Shown piece by piece: positions 15,444 to 24,745 of a stretch of 33,430 bases of DNA. The notes below the pieces were generated by a model. The model searched no databases. It worked only from the letters and a program-made list of their open reading frames with translations, and was not told the origin of the DNA. The position numbers were made by a program, and so were the translations under genes. The stretch is taken from contig SKZO01000374.1 in NCBI GenBank assembly GCA_007127335.1, positions 1 to 33,430 on the forward strand, given 5' to 3'. Source of the DNA: Spirochaetales bacterium (GTDB lineage Bacteria; Spirochaetota; Spirochaetia; DSM-27196; SLST01). Position 1 is the first letter of the stretch. Every line of letters begins with the position of its first letter.

Positions 15444-15866
15444 CTACCCTCGAATCACCAGGTTGACCCGCTGGAACTGCTGGTTCACCGCGTTGGTCAT
15501 CAGGGTGTACATCAGTTGGTTATTGAGAAAATCCATGCTCTCGACCTCTATATCGACGTTGTTCCCGTTGTTATCCGTCGTAGTGAGATAGTCGAGCCGC
15601 CGTTGCGGCTGAACCGAGCGGTAGTCCACGGGCCGTGTGAAACCGATGTGCCGCTCCCGTGTCATCCTGGCCTGCAGCGGCTGCGGTGCCCGTTCGCTCT
15701 CGAGCGCCGCCTTCAGCTGGCTCTCGAAATTGACGTAACTGCGCTTGAAGTTCGGCGTATCCGCGTTCGCGATGTTGTCCGCGATCACGTTCTGCCGCAG
15801 ACTCGAGACATCCATGCTGCGGTGAAGGATGTCGAGCGTTCTGCCGAAGCTGTTATTCAAAAACAT
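15444..15866 (-). CDS. flgB: Flagellar proximal rod protein FlgB
   Basis: First gene of the flagellar block. It encodes a rod protein with the signature DVSSLRQNVIADNIANADTPNFKR (seen as adjoining short motifs) near the N-terminus and a C-terminal helix with NNQLMYTLMTNAVNQQF. Length is 140 aa. ATG at 15866 has GGGAGGGGA 4 nt upstream. In Borrelia a promoter drives the flgB operon, but I see no clear promoter in the 73-nt gap after hslU, so read-through from upstream genes is plausible. Confidence 0.96.
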   Translation of the reverse strand: MFLNNSFGRTLDILHRSMDVSSLRQNVIADNIANADTPNFKRSYVNFESQLKAALESERAPQPLQARMTRERHIGFTRPVDYRSVQPQRRLDYLTTTDNNGNNVDIEVESMDFLNNQLMYTLMTNAVNQQFQRVNLVIRG

Positions 15867-15896
15867 GCTGTCCCCTCCCTTTCATCATCGGCGGGC

Positions 15897-15929
15897 CCGG
15901 GGCAGGCTTGACGGTTATCGCCGCCCCGG
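15897..15929 (-). other. Hairpin between hslU and flgB
   Basis: A 7-bp stem (CCGGGGC / GCCCCGG) is extended by 3 further pairs after a one-base bulge and closed by a loop of about 12 nt. It lies 10 nt after the hslU stop and before the flgB Shine-Dalgarno. There is no U-tract after it, so it is a poor intrinsic terminator; it could be an attenuator, a Rho-independent-like weak stop or a stability element dividing the division and flagellar halves. Confidence 0.4.
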
Positions 15930-15939
15930 ATCGCCGTTG

Positions 15940-17331
15940 TCACAGGATGTATCTGCTCAGGTCCTGGTCCTCCACCACGCTGGCAAGCCGCTCACGCACG
16001 TACTCTCTCGTGATGGGTATCGTCTGACCGGCCAGCTCGGTGGCCTCGAAACTCACCTCCTCGAGCAGGAGCTCGAGCACGGTGTGCAACCTCCGCGCTC
16101 CGATGTTCTCCGTCTTCGAGTTCACCTCCGCCGCTATCCGGCTGATCTCGGCGATCGCTTCCTCCCGGAAGTCTAGAGAGACCCCTTCGGTCGCGAGCAA
16201 CTCGGTGTACTGCCGGATCAGGGCGTTCTGCGGCTGCGTCAGGATCTGGCGGAAATCGTCCTCACCAAGAGCCTCCAGTTCCACGCGCAGGGGAAACCGG
16301 CCCTGGAGCTCGGGGATGAGATCGCTCGGCTTACTCATATGGAAGGCGCCGGCGGCGATGAACAGGATGTGTGACGTGTCCACCATACCGAACTTGGTGT
16401 TCACGCGGCAGCCTTCCACGATCGGCAGGATGTCGCGCTGAACACCCTCCCGGCTGACATCGACTCCGCCGCGTTGCTCCTTCGCGGCAATCTTGTCAAT
16501 CTCGTCGATGAATATGATCCCGGACTGTTCGGCACGCTCCCGGGCGATCTCGCTGACACGGTCCTGATCTACGAGTTTCTCCATCTCCTCCTGCATGATG
16601 GTCTCTCGGGCGCTGCGCACGGTCGTACGCTTACGCTTCTTCTTCCCCCCGAGCAGACTGCCCAGATTGCCCAGGTTCAGGTCCATTTCCTCGAAGCTGC
16701 TACCGGAGAATATCTCGATCGCAGGAAACTGACTCTTTGTTACCTGGATCTCGACCTCCTTGTCCTCGAGCTTCCCGTCCCGAAGACGCTGGCGAAACTT
16801 CTCGCGGGTGCCGCTCTCGACGGGAGCGGCCGGCTGATCCTCATCCGACGTCCCGGGAGGACGCGTGCCAGGAGAGACATCTCGCGTCCGCTGCTGACCG
16901 GACACCCCGGGAAGCAGGAGATCAAGCAGTTGCTCCTCGGTTCGCTTCTCAGCCTCTTCGCGAACCCCTTCCTGCAGCTCCTCCTTGACCAGTGCGACGG
17001 CAACTGAAACGAGGTCCCGGACCATGCTCTCAACATCGCGTCCGACATACCCGACTTCGGTGTACTTCGTGGCTTCGACCTTCACGAACGGCGCGCCGGT
17101 GAGCTTGCTCAGCCTTCGTGCGATCTCGGTCTTCCCCACTCCGGTCGGACCGATCATGATGATGTTCTTCGGCGCCACCTCATCGCGCAGCTCGTCCGCC
17201 AATCGTTGTCGGCGGACACGATTGCGCAGGGCGATCGCGACGGCCTTCTTCGCGCCCAATTGACCGATTATGTAGCGGTCGAGCTCGGCTACGATCTCTC
17301 TTGGAGTCAACTCGCTCAGGTCCCGTCTCAT
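15940..17331 (-). CDS. hslU: ATP-dependent protease ATPase subunit HslU (ClpY)
   Basis: AAA+ unfoldase that feeds substrates to HslV. Walker A is GPTGVGKTE (near residues 60-68), with the HslU motif [17 protein letters not shown] just after. A charged I-domain insertion spans about residues 110-240. Walker B is [11 protein letters not shown], and sensor/arginine regions are in [20 protein letters not shown]. The C-terminal tail ends DLSRYIL, the docking peptide that activates HslV. Length is 463 aa. Its ATG overlaps the hslV stop (ATGA). Confidence 0.97.
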   Translation of the reverse strand: MRRDLSELTPREIVAELDRYIIGQLGAKKAVAIALRNRVRRQRLADELRDEVAPKNIIMIGPTGVGKTEIARRLSKLTGAPFVKVEATKYTEVGYVGRDVESMVRDLVSVAVALVKEELQEGVREEAEKRTEEQLLDLLLPGVSGQQRTRDVSPGTRPPGTSDEDQPAAPVESGTREKFRQRLRDGKLEDKEVEIQVTKSQFPAIEIFSGSSFEEMDLNLGNLGSLLGGKKKRKRTTVRSARETIMQEEMEKLVDQDRVSEIARERAEQSGIIFIDEIDKIAAKEQRGGVDVSREGVQRDILPIVEGCRVNTKFGMVDTSHILFIAAGAFHMSKPSDLIPELQGRFPLRVELEALGEDDFRQILTQPQNALIRQYTELLATEGVSLDFREEAIAEISRIAAEVNSKTENIGARRLHTVLELLLEEVSFEATELAGQTIPITREYVRERLASVVEDQDLSRYIL

Positions 17332-17864
17332 GAAAGCTCCTCCACTGCGAGCGATGAGTTCGTGTAGATGCAGATGCCCGCCGCGATCTTCAGGCTTCGT
17401 TCGGCGATCTCGCGGGCGGACAGATCCCCCACGTCGAGATAGGCGAGGGCAGCTGCGAGCGCGTAGTTGCCGCCGCTGCCGATTGCCACCGCGCCCTTCT
17501 CGGGCTCAACGACATCGCCGGTTCCCGAGATGAGAAAGGTTCGGGACAGATCCGCCACGAGCAGAAGAGCCTCCAACCTGCGCAGCATCCTGTCGGTGCG
17601 CCACTCTTTGGCCAACTCGACCGCCGCACGCATGAGATCGCCCGAGTATTCGTTGAGCTTTCCCTCGAACCGCTCGAACAGCGTGAAGGCATCCGCGGTT
17701 GCGCCTGCGAACCCAAGGAGAATCCTGTCGCTGTAGATGCGACGCACTTTACGAGCGTTCGCCTTCATCACGGTATCGCCCATCGTCACCTGGCCGTCTC
17801 CGGCCATCGCGACGCTGCCTTTCGCGCGAACACAGAGTATCGTCGTCCCGTGCATCTCACGCAT
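17328..17864 (-). CDS. hslV: ATP-dependent protease peptidase subunit HslV (ClpQ)
   Basis: Threonine peptidase forming a double hexamer with HslU. The catalytic N-terminal Thr is the first T of HGTTILCVR; conserved parts are [50 protein letters not shown] and [15 protein letters not shown]. The start is uncertain among three ATGs (17867, 17864, 17855); 17864 fits AAGGAGG best and gives a 6-residue propeptide and 178 aa. A short leader ending HG before TT is found in other bacterial HslV proteins, so it needs removal but is not unusual. The start overlaps the end of xerC. Confidence 0.95.
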   Translation of the reverse strand: MREMHGTTILCVRAKGSVAMAGDGQVTMGDTVMKANARKVRRIYSDRILLGFAGATADAFTLFERFEGKLNEYSGDLMRAAVELAKEWRTDRMLRRLEALLLVADLSRTFLISGTGDVVEPEKGAVAIGSGGNYALAAALAYLDVGDLSAREIAERSLKIAAGICIYTNSSLAVEELS

Positions 17865-18819
17865 CATGTCCCTCCTTCTCGAGCCCGCCGTTCCGCCCGG
17901 CATGGGGATGCGCCTGCTCGTAGATCTTCTTGAGCGCCCCAAGCCCGAGGTGTGTGTATACCTGGGTGGTCGACAGGCTGCTGTGTCCGAGCAGCTCCTG
18001 AACCACGCGAATGTCAGCACCGCGGTCGAGTATGTGGGTCGCAAAAGTATGCCGGAATGTATGCGGACTCACGTGCTTCACGATTCCCTTCTCAATTACG
18101 CGCTTTCGGATGATCCCGGCGACCCCCCGCTGCGTGATCCGTTGGCCGTTGGCGTTGATCACGAGCGCCTTCTCGTTGCGCACCCCGAGCCGAACCAGAC
18201 GTTCGGATCGCAACGGCAGATACTCCCGGAGGACCCGTCGCGCCGGAGCACCCAGAAACACCATTCGATCCTTGCGGCCCTTTCCATGTACGAGCACCCG
18301 TCCTCGCCTGAAATCGATGTCGTCAAGATTCACGGTAACGAGCTCGCTGATCCGACACCCGGTGGAATACAGCAACTCGAGGATGAGCCGGTCTCGCACG
18401 GAGGCGAAGTCGTCCCCCTCGATCGTCAGCAGCTCGGAGATCTCGTCCTCGAAGAGAAAGCCGGGAAGCCGGCCCGGCGTTCTGAGCCCTCGAACCCCTT
18501 CGAGCGGCGACCCCGCCGACCGTCCCGTACGCTCGAGAAACCGGAAGTACCCCTTGAGCGAAGACAGGCTGCGATTCACCGTGCTGACCGCGGCGTTCTG
18601 CCGGGACAGATGTGCTACATACCGACGCGCAACCGCGGCGTCGACGCCGTCTTCGTCCAGCCCGTTCCGGGACAGCCAGCCGGCGAAGGCGCAGAGGTCG
18701 CTGCGGTACGCACGGATGCTCGCATCGCTCAGGTTCCTCACGCTGCGCAGGTACGCCAGGTACTCCTGCGCATGAGAGAGCGCCACACTGGCCGCGCTGC
18801 GGTCCGACGTTCGATTCAT
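17857..18819 (-). CDS. xerC: Tyrosine recombinase XerC
   Basis: Site-specific recombinase expected to resolve chromosome dimers at dif with XerD. The N-terminal SAM-like DNA-binding domain covers about residues 12-100. The catalytic set is complete: Arg156 (CRISE), Lys180 (HGKGRKDR), His253/Arg256 (HTFRH), His279 ([11 protein letters not shown]) and the nucleophile Tyr288 (VYTH). Length is 320 aa. It is called XerC rather than XerD because of its place before hslV-hslU, as with codV of Bacillus. The start ATG overlaps the dprA stop by 4 nt. Confidence 0.9.
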   Translation of the reverse strand: MNRTSDRSAASVALSHAQEYLAYLRSVRNLSDASIRAYRSDLCAFAGWLSRNGLDEDGVDAAVARRYVAHLSRQNAAVSTVNRSLSSLKGYFRFLERTGRSAGSPLEGVRGLRTPGRLPGFLFEDEISELLTIEGDDFASVRDRLILELLYSTGCRISELVTVNLDDIDFRRGRVLVHGKGRKDRMVFLGAPARRVLREYLPLRSERLVRLGVRNEKALVINANGQRITQRGVAGIIRKRVIEKGIVKHVSPHTFRHTFATHILDRGADIRVVQELLGHSSLSTTQVYTHLGLGALKKIYEQAHPHAGRNGGLEKEGHDA

Positions 18820-19811
18820 CTCGACGCCTCACCGGAGATCGACAGCCGCACGAGCTCGATTCGCCGCCGCGCGGCCTCCTCCGCGGAGCGGGGTTCCGGA
18901 ACGCACCGGTCAGCATGGCCCGGCGCACGAACGTCTCGAGTCATCTCGATCCCCCACTCCCGGAATACCTCGCTCGCGGAATCGATGATCGGAGCTCCGT
19001 CCGCGGCGAGCGCCGCGCTGCCCGCGCCGCGCGCGCCTTCTATGCCGGCCCGATGCACGAACAGATCGCGCCCCTGATCGAGTGCATAGTCGGCGGTGAT
19101 CAGCGCACCGCTCTTCGCGGGCGCCTGCAGCACGATCACGGCGCGCGACAGCCCACTGATGATGCGGTTGCGTGCCGGGAAGTGGTACTTCACAGGGGGG
19201 ACGCCGGGAGCATACTCGCTGAGGAGGAAACCGCCGCGATCGAGCATCCGGGCTGCGACGCCCCGGTGTGCGGAGGGCGTGATCAGGTCGACTCCGGAAG
19301 CAAGCACGGCCCCGGTGATTCCGTGTTCCATCGCCCCGAGATGGGCCTCGACGTCGATGCCCCGCGCGAGACCCGAGACGACCGCCACGCCGGAGCGAGC
19401 GAACTCTCCGGCAAGCGTGCGCGCTGCGATCGCTGCCGACGCGCCCGGGTCCCGCGTCCCGACGAGCGCGACCATAGGCCGGTCAATGGCCGGGAGCTCG
19501 CCGCGCAGATAGAGCAGGTAGGGAGGGTCATAGATCTCCTGCAGCGCCGCGGGGTAGCGCCGGTCGTACAGAGAGAGCGCGTGGCATCCTCGAGCCCTCA
19601 GAAAGCTCAGGTCGCGTTCGGCGCGTCGAAGCAGGTCGTCGGGCCGGCTCTCCATCCGGGCGATCGGCCGCCCGAGGATCTGCGAGAGCAGCGCCGGAGT
19701 CAACGCACGGAAGAACTCTTCGCTGTCGACGAGTTCCTCCAGCGTCTGCTTTTCCGAAGGTCGGACAGTGAGTCGGTTGATGGCCAGCCGCAACAGCATG
19801 TCCGGGATCAT
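18816..19811 (-). CDS. dprA: DNA-processing protein DprA (Smf)
   Basis: Loads RecA on incoming single-stranded DNA in transformable bacteria and is widespread in others. The Rossmann-like core is clear: VALVGTRDPGASA (GTR replaces the commoner GSR), VVSGLARGIDVEAHLGAM, then YHFPARNRIISGLS and SGALITADYALDQGRDLFV. Length is 331 aa. The N-terminal helical region is present, while the C-terminal winged helix (DML1) seems absent or very reduced. ATG at 19811 overlaps the stop of the TPR gene. Its presence does not by itself show natural competence. Confidence 0.94.
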   Translation of the reverse strand: MIPDMLLRLAINRLTVRPSEKQTLEELVDSEEFFRALTPALLSQILGRPIARMESRPDDLLRRAERDLSFLRARGCHALSLYDRRYPAALQEIYDPPYLLYLRGELPAIDRPMVALVGTRDPGASAAIAARTLAGEFARSGVAVVSGLARGIDVEAHLGAMEHGITGAVLASGVDLITPSAHRGVAARMLDRGGFLLSEYAPGVPPVKYHFPARNRIISGLSRAVIVLQAPAKSGALITADYALDQGRDLFVHRAGIEGARGAGSAALAADGAPIIDSASEVFREWGIEMTRDVRAPGHADRCVPEPRSAEEAARRRIELVRLSISGEASR

Positions 19812-20515
19812 GGCGAGCCTCCAAGGAGCAGTCTGCGGTTGCGCTCGGCCGCCCGACGCGTTTCATCATCAACACGTGCCGCGAGAATGCGATCGTACGC
19901 AGAGATCGCCTCGTCGATGTTGCCGAGCTCCACGTGCGCGCGCGCAAGCACGAACAGCGCCGGGATGTGTTCGCTGCTGCGCTCGAGGACGCGCCGCAGC
20001 TGCCCGATCGCGTCGAGCGGTCTGCCGAGCTCGAAGGCGTAGAGCACCGCGAGCCCATACCGTCCGTCGATATACTCCGGCGATATCTCGATTGCGTTGA
20101 GATACGAGCGCTCGGCGCGAGCGAGATACTCGCCCCGGAGGTCGGCCCGCGCCTGGGCCTTGCCGATGAACCCGGCGCACGCGCCGGCGAGGTAATGCAG
20201 CACGTGGTTGCGCGGCTGAATCCTGATCGCCTCCTCCAGCGCGTCGAGCGCCGGACCGTAGAGCTCGTGACGCATGTACTCCTGCGCGAGCAGTCGCAGG
20301 GCGTCAGCCTGTTTGAGCCCTGCCTCGATCCTGCGAGAGACGGTCTCGCCGTGCTCATCGACGAGCTCCTCGAGCTCACGGATCCGCTCCCGTGACGGCG
20401 GGGCGGGTTCGAGGTTCACGAGACCCTGGAGCCGAGGGTCCTCCCGCGAGCAGGCGAACAGGGTAAGGGTTGCTGTCAGAACTGCAAGCGTCAGGCCTGC
20501 GTGGCGAACAGCCAT
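19808..20515 (-). CDS. TPR-repeat lipoprotein
   Basis: A 235-aa protein with a signal peptide and lipobox-like end LTLFAC (Cys at about residue 22), so it is probably a periplasmic lipoprotein. After a charged helical region come several tetratricopeptide-like repeats: PALDALEEAIRIQPRNH, then LARAERSYLNAIEISPEYI, and VLARAHVELGNIDEAISAYD. ATG at 20515 is preferred over 20530 because AGGAG lies 5 nt before it. Borrelia also has a TPR gene between ftsZ and dprA. The exact function is unknown; TPR lipoproteins often scaffold envelope or division complexes. Confidence 0.8.
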   Translation of the reverse strand: MAVRHAGLTLAVLTATLTLFACSREDPRLQGLVNLEPAPPSRERIRELEELVDEHGETVSRRIEAGLKQADALRLLAQEYMRHELYGPALDALEEAIRIQPRNHVLHYLAGACAGFIGKAQARADLRGEYLARAERSYLNAIEISPEYIDGRYGLAVLYAFELGRPLDAIGQLRRVLERSSEHIPALFVLARAHVELGNIDEAISAYDRILAARVDDETRRAAERNRRLLLGGSP

Positions 20516-20558
20516 CCGGTCTCCTATCATCTACGGTACCAAATCCGTCTTCGCTTCA

Positions 20559-21455
20559 CTACCGGCCCCTTGGATGGAAATCCGCATGGTGCGTGGCAAG
20601 CTCATCACGATCCACATGCGTGTAGATCTGTGTCGTCGAGATGTCCGCGTGGCCGAGCAGCTCCTGCACCGCACGCAGATCAGCGCCCCCCTCGAGCAGG
20701 TGCGTCGCGAACGAATGGCGCAACGTGTGCACCTTCGCCTCCACGCCGGCGCGTCCGGCGATCTCGCGAAAGCGCTTCCACATACCCTTGCGGGAGAGCT
20801 TCTGGCCGCGGTTGTTGAGAAAGAGCGCTGATACCGGTCCCCGAACAAGCTTCGGTCGGGCATCCTCGAGATACCGCATGAGCCAGTGTCGGGCGTGTTC
20901 GCCCATCGGAACGAGCCGCTCCTTCTGTCCCTTCCCGTGCACCCGTATCAGACGTTCAGCGAGGAATACCCGATCCACGGACAGCTCAACCGCCTCGGAG
21001 ATCCTCAGACCACAGGAGTAGATCAGCTCGAACAGCGCCCGGTCACGCAGCCCGAGCGGACCGTCAAGCTCGATCGAGTCGAGCAGGCGGTCGATCTGCT
21101 CGAGATCGAGAACCCCGGGAACGCGGTACGAGGCCCTCGGCAGCTCGACGAGCGTTGCCGGGTTGTCCTCACGTACACCCTGAAGCACGAGATACTGGAA
21201 CAGGCTGCGAAGCGCGCTGATGCACTTGGCTATCGTCCGTTGATCGAGCTCATCCTCCTGCTGACGCACGATGAGAAAGTCGATCACCTGGGCGGTGGTC
21301 AACGAACGCACCGCGAGATCCTCAGCGTCGGCCCACAGGAGGAACACCCGGCAGTCCCGGACATAGGTCGCGACCGTCTGCCGAGAGAGCCGGAGACCGG
21401 CGGTGAGATAGTCCTCGAACTGCTGAATCAGGCCCTGCGGCCGTTCAGCCGTCAT
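20559..21455 (-). CDS. xerD: Tyrosine recombinase XerD
   Basis: Partner of XerC in dimer resolution. The start is ATG at 21455, overlapping the end of ftsZ by 11 nt, which gives 298 aa, a standard XerD length. The catalytic residues are all there: Arg151 (CGLRISE), Lys175 (HGKGQKER), His243/Arg246 ([15 protein letters not shown]), His269 ([11 protein letters not shown]) and Tyr278 (IYTHV). The C-terminus ends HADFHPRGR, the typical XerD tail. It and xerC flank the TPR-dprA pair. Confidence 0.92.
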   Translation of the reverse strand: MTAERPQGLIQQFEDYLTAGLRLSRQTVATYVRDCRVFLLWADAEDLAVRSLTTAQVIDFLIVRQQEDELDQRTIAKCISALRSLFQYLVLQGVREDNPATLVELPRASYRVPGVLDLEQIDRLLDSIELDGPLGLRDRALFELIYSCGLRISEAVELSVDRVFLAERLIRVHGKGQKERLVPMGEHARHWLMRYLEDARPKLVRGPVSALFLNNRGQKLSRKGMWKRFREIAGRAGVEAKVHTLRHSFATHLLEGGADLRAVQELLGHADISTTQIYTHVDRDELATHHADFHPRGR

Positions 21456-22626
21456 GCCCGCCACCGACCTGCTGGTACCTGAGAATCGCCGGTATCCCGA
21501 GCTCATCCAGCTCGCCCTCGTCGGACTTGAGTACCTGTTCGCGGCTGCGGTTCAGCCGTGCGCGCGTCATCTCCGACCACTGGTTCAGCGATATGTACTC
21601 CTCGCTGTCCTCGGCCCTCGCGGGAGCGGGGCGCGAGGGCCCGTGATCGCGATCGAATCCGGTCGCGATAACGCTGACCTTGACTTCGTTCTCCATCAAC
21701 TCGTCAACAGCCGTTCCGGAGATGATCAGGGCGTCCTGGTCCGCATTGGCGGTGATGATGTTGAGTATCTCTTCGTACTCGCTCAGCGTGAAGTCGAGAC
21801 CGCCGGAGACGTTGACGAGAATACCCTTCGCCCCCTCGATGCTCGCGTCTTCGAGCAAGGGGTTGTTGATTGCGGAGGTTGCCGCGTCTACCGCCCGGTT
21901 TTCGCCATCGCCGACGCCTATTCCCATCAGCGCGTCACCCTGGCCGCTCATGATCGTCCGCACGTCGGCAAAGTCGATGTTGATCTCTCCCGGCTTGGTG
22001 ATCAGGTCACTGATCCCCTGTACGGCCTGCCGGAGCACGTCGTCGGCGATCAGAAAGGCCTGTGTGATCGGGGTCTTCTTGTCGACGATCTTGAGCAGAT
22101 GCTGGTTCGGAATGATGATCAGCGTATCGACCGCCTCCCGGAGCTTCGCGAGCCCCTCGTCGGCCAGTCGCATCTTGTAGTTGCGTTCGAAGTCAAACGG
22201 CTTCGTGACGACGGCGACCGTGAGTATCCCCATGTCCCGAGCGACCTGGGCGATGATCGGAGCCGCGCCGGTACCGGTGCCACCGCCCATCCCGGCGGTG
22301 ATGAACACCATGTCAGCGCCTTGCACGACCCGCTGAATCTCGCTCTTGTCTTCGAGCGCAGCCTTCTCTCCGACCTCCGGCTTACCGCCCGCACCGAGTC
22401 CGCCGGTGAGTTCCGATCCGAGCGGCAGCCTGACCTCCGCATTCGACCGTTGCAGCGCCTGCAGGTCCGTGTTGACGGCGCAGAACTCCACGTTCTCGAG
22501 CCCGGCGGCGATCATCCGGTTCACGGCGTTGCTGCCGCCTCCGCCCACGCCTATCACCTTGATGACCGTAGGGCTTCCGTAGGCTTCGCCGAGCACCCGG
22601 GCATCGTCCTGAATCTCGATCTTCAT
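21445..22626 (-). CDS. ftsZ: Cell division GTPase FtsZ
   Basis: Tubulin-like protein that forms the Z ring. The N-terminal motif [14 protein letters not shown] and the tubulin signature GGGTGTG (residues 114-120) are intact, and the T7-loop region is present ([18 protein letters not shown]). The C-terminal tail ends with [12 protein letters not shown], the conserved peptide that binds FtsA and other partners, followed by a short Gly/His tail. Length is 393 aa. ATG at 22626 has GGGAGGGGAT directly upstream. ftsA ends 44 nt before it. Confidence 0.98.
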   Translation of the reverse strand: MKIEIQDDARVLGEAYGSPTVIKVIGVGGGGSNAVNRMIAAGLENVEFCAVNTDLQALQRSNAEVRLPLGSELTGGLGAGGKPEVGEKAALEDKSEIQRVVQGADMVFITAGMGGGTGTGAAPIIAQVARDMGILTVAVVTKPFDFERNYKMRLADEGLAKLREAVDTLIIIPNQHLLKIVDKKTPITQAFLIADDVLRQAVQGISDLITKPGEINIDFADVRTIMSGQGDALMGIGVGDGENRAVDAATSAINNPLLEDASIEGAKGILVNVSGGLDFTLSEYEEILNIITANADQDALIISGTAVDELMENEVKVSVIATGFDRDHGPSRPAPARAEDSEEYISLNQWSEMTRARLNRSREQVLKSDEGELDELGIPAILRYQQVGGGHDG

Positions 22627-22670
22627 ATCCCCTCCCAGTAGATAGTCGATCCTTTATCTGCCGAAGCTCC

Positions 22671-23918
22671 TTACTCGAAGAAGTTCCGCAGCCATTTTCC
22701 AACCCCGCGAAGGAATCCTCCCCGCATCCTGCCTCGAGCCTCCTTGTCCGAGACAGCGTCGGCTCGTTCGCCGCCCTTCGCCTCGGCATGAAGCACTAGA
22801 CCGACTGCCGTGGAGAACTCCGGGGTCTGGTACACCGTTCCAATCCCGCCGAGATTCCCCGGTTGCCCGATCCGGGCCGAAACGCCGAACACCTCCTGAG
22901 CGAGTTCCACGGCACCCGACAACAAGGCTCCGCCTCCGGTAAGTACGATACCCGCACCCAGGTGTCGCAGATACCCCTTCGGTTCGATCTTCTCCCGGAC
23001 CATCGAGTAGATCTCGTCCATCCGCGGCTGGATGATTCTGCAGATCTCCTCGCGCGGAACCGACGCCGGCGGACGGCCTCCAACGCCCGGGATGATCACC
23101 GGCTCACCGGCCTCAACGAGCGGCAGGTAACAGCAGCCGGCCTCGTGCTTGATCTGCTCCGCCGACTCGGTCGGCGTCTTGAGCATGATCGACAGATCAC
23201 CGGTCACCTGCGCTCCGCCGACCGGGAGCACGCTCGTGTAGTACGGAGCGCCTTCGCGGAAGATGAGTATGTCCGTGGTGCCTCCGCCAAGATCGATGAG
23301 CAGAACTCCGAGCTCCTTCTCGTCCTCGGTAAGCACCGCCCGCGCGGAGGCAAGCGACTGGAGCACGATGTCGGACACCTTGAACCCGGCGCGATTCACG
23401 CACTTCACCAGGTTCTGCGCGGAGGTCACCGACCCGGTGATAATGTGAACCTCGGCCTCGAGCCTCACTCCTATCATGTCGAGCGGGTTCCTGATACCCG
23501 ACTGCTCATCGACGATGAACTCCTGCGGAATGACGTGGATGACTTCGCGGTCCATGGGAATCACCACCGCCTTCGCCGCATCAATGACTCTCTCAACGTC
23601 CTCGGTCGTGATCTCACGTCCTCGTCCGGTAACGGCAACGACGCCGCGCGAGTTGAGCCCCTCTATGTGTCCACCTGCGATCCCGGTGACCACGGTCGAC
23701 ACCTCGCGTCCGGCCATCTGTTCGGCGGCTTCTACTGCGAGACCGACGCTGCGCAGCGTCGCCTCAATATTGATCACGACCCCGCGGCGCAACCCGTGTG
23801 ACGGGGCGGTCCCAAGACCGATGATCTCGAGCTGCCCGTCCTCGTCGTAATCGGCAATCGCAACCGACACGACGGTCGTCCCGATATCGAGACCCACGAT
23901 CACTCGATCGTCGTTCAT
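22671..23918 (-). CDS. ftsA: Cell division protein FtsA
   Basis: Actin-like membrane tether of FtsZ. ATP-fold motifs: GLDIGTTVVSVAIADYD (phosphate 1), LLIDLGGGTTDILIF (phosphate 2) and GIVLTGGGALLSG (adenosine). The SHS2-type 1C region follows the first motif. The C-terminus is an amphipathic helix, FLRGVGKWLRNFFE, the membrane-targeting sequence. Length is 415 aa. The start ATG overlaps the ftsQ stop by 4 nt. Confidence 0.97.
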   Translation of the reverse strand: MNDDRVIVGLDIGTTVVSVAIADYDEDGQLEIIGLGTAPSHGLRRGVVINIEATLRSVGLAVEAAEQMAGREVSTVVTGIAGGHIEGLNSRGVVAVTGRGREITTEDVERVIDAAKAVVIPMDREVIHVIPQEFIVDEQSGIRNPLDMIGVRLEAEVHIITGSVTSAQNLVKCVNRAGFKVSDIVLQSLASARAVLTEDEKELGVLLIDLGGGTTDILIFREGAPYYTSVLPVGGAQVTGDLSIMLKTPTESAEQIKHEAGCCYLPLVEAGEPVIIPGVGGRPPASVPREEICRIIQPRMDEIYSMVREKIEPKGYLRHLGAGIVLTGGGALLSGAVELAQEVFGVSARIGQPGNLGGIGTVYQTPEFSTAVGLVLHAEAKGGERADAVSDKEARGRMRGGFLRGVGKWLRNFFE

Positions 23919-24745
23919 CGGTGTCCCCCGCCATCGCGCGGACGAAGAACGCCTTCGCCGCTGCGGAAATCGAGCTCCGCGAGAGACGCCAGGCGCCCTT
24001 CCCGCTGCAGTACGTCCAGCATCATCATCACGTACTGTATCATGTCGGCATCGATACTGGTACCGATTCGTACCGGCAGGCGGTAGTGCATGGGGTAGAG
24101 TACCACCTCGTAGGCGTACTCGTTCTTCTGGACGATTCGGTACTCGCTGAACAACCCGTAGAGCGCCGGATCTTCCATCCGGATCCGGCGCAACTGCCTG
24201 AGGAAATCCACCACGAGCGTGGGAAGCTGGAGTCCTGCGTCGACGGAAGCAAAACGCAGCCCTGAAATGACCGGCAGATCGGCCGTGTGTGCGTCGGCGC
24301 CAGCGTGAAAGACGACTCCGTCTTCGTCGAAGACGAGCGGCACGGTTCCGTTCTCCGTGCGGGCGAGCGCCGTAGCGAGCGGCACGCGACGCGTCGCGGT
24401 GATGATGAGGCGATTAGGGAAGAGCGTCTCAACCTGCACGTCGCGTACGATGGGCTGTTGCCGGATCCGGGCCGCGACACGATCCGGCTCCACAGTGAAG
24501 AAGCCGACACCTTCGTGAACCCCCGCGAGAGACAGTAGCTGCTCGTCGCTGAACGGCAGATCGCTGTCCACGACGATCGTGTTGATCGTAAGCCGAGGTG
24601 CGATCACCAGATGGTACGCCAGTTGACCGAGCAGCACGAGCGAGAGCAGCGCGATCGCGGTCACGAGAACTCTCTGAACAACCCGTTCTCGACCGGGTTT
24701 CCGCTCTCGTGTAACGTAGGTCCGTCCGGTCAGCACGTCAGCCAT
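23915..24745 (-). CDS. ftsQ: Cell division protein FtsQ/DivIB
   Basis: Bitopic divisome protein. A basic cytoplasmic tail (TRERKPGRERVVQR) precedes a transmembrane helix (VTAIALLSLVLLGQLAYHLV), then a POTRA domain (LPFSDEQLLSLAGVHEGVGFF to LFPNRLIITATRR in outline) and a beta domain. ATG at 24745 overlaps the ftsW end by 8 nt and has GGAG 7 nt upstream, giving 276 aa. FtsQ normally holds FtsL and FtsB; an ftsL-like gene is present nearby, but no ftsB-like gene is seen here. Confidence 0.9.
   Translation of the reverse strand: MADVLTGRTYVTRERKPGRERVVQRVLVTAIALLSLVLLGQLAYHLVIAPRLTINTIVVDSDLPFSDEQLLSLAGVHEGVGFFTVEPDRVAARIRQQPIVRDVQVETLFPNRLIITATRRVPLATALARTENGTVPLVFDEDGVVFHAGADAHTADLPVISGLRFASVDAGLQLPTLVVDFLRQLRRIRMEDPALYGLFSEYRIVQKNEYAYEVVLYPMHYRLPVRIGTSIDADMIQYVMMMLDVLQREGRLASLAELDFRSGEGVLRPRDGGGHR

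Noticed and set aside
17853-17867. HslV leader as an unusual propeptide
   Set aside because: A short leader ending HG before the catalytic Thr occurs in other bacterial HslV proteins, so it is not remarkable.
21454-22641. A 395-codon plus-strand frame covering all of ftsZ
   Set aside because: It is the mirror of ftsZ, whose GGGTGTG and C-terminal motifs are certain.
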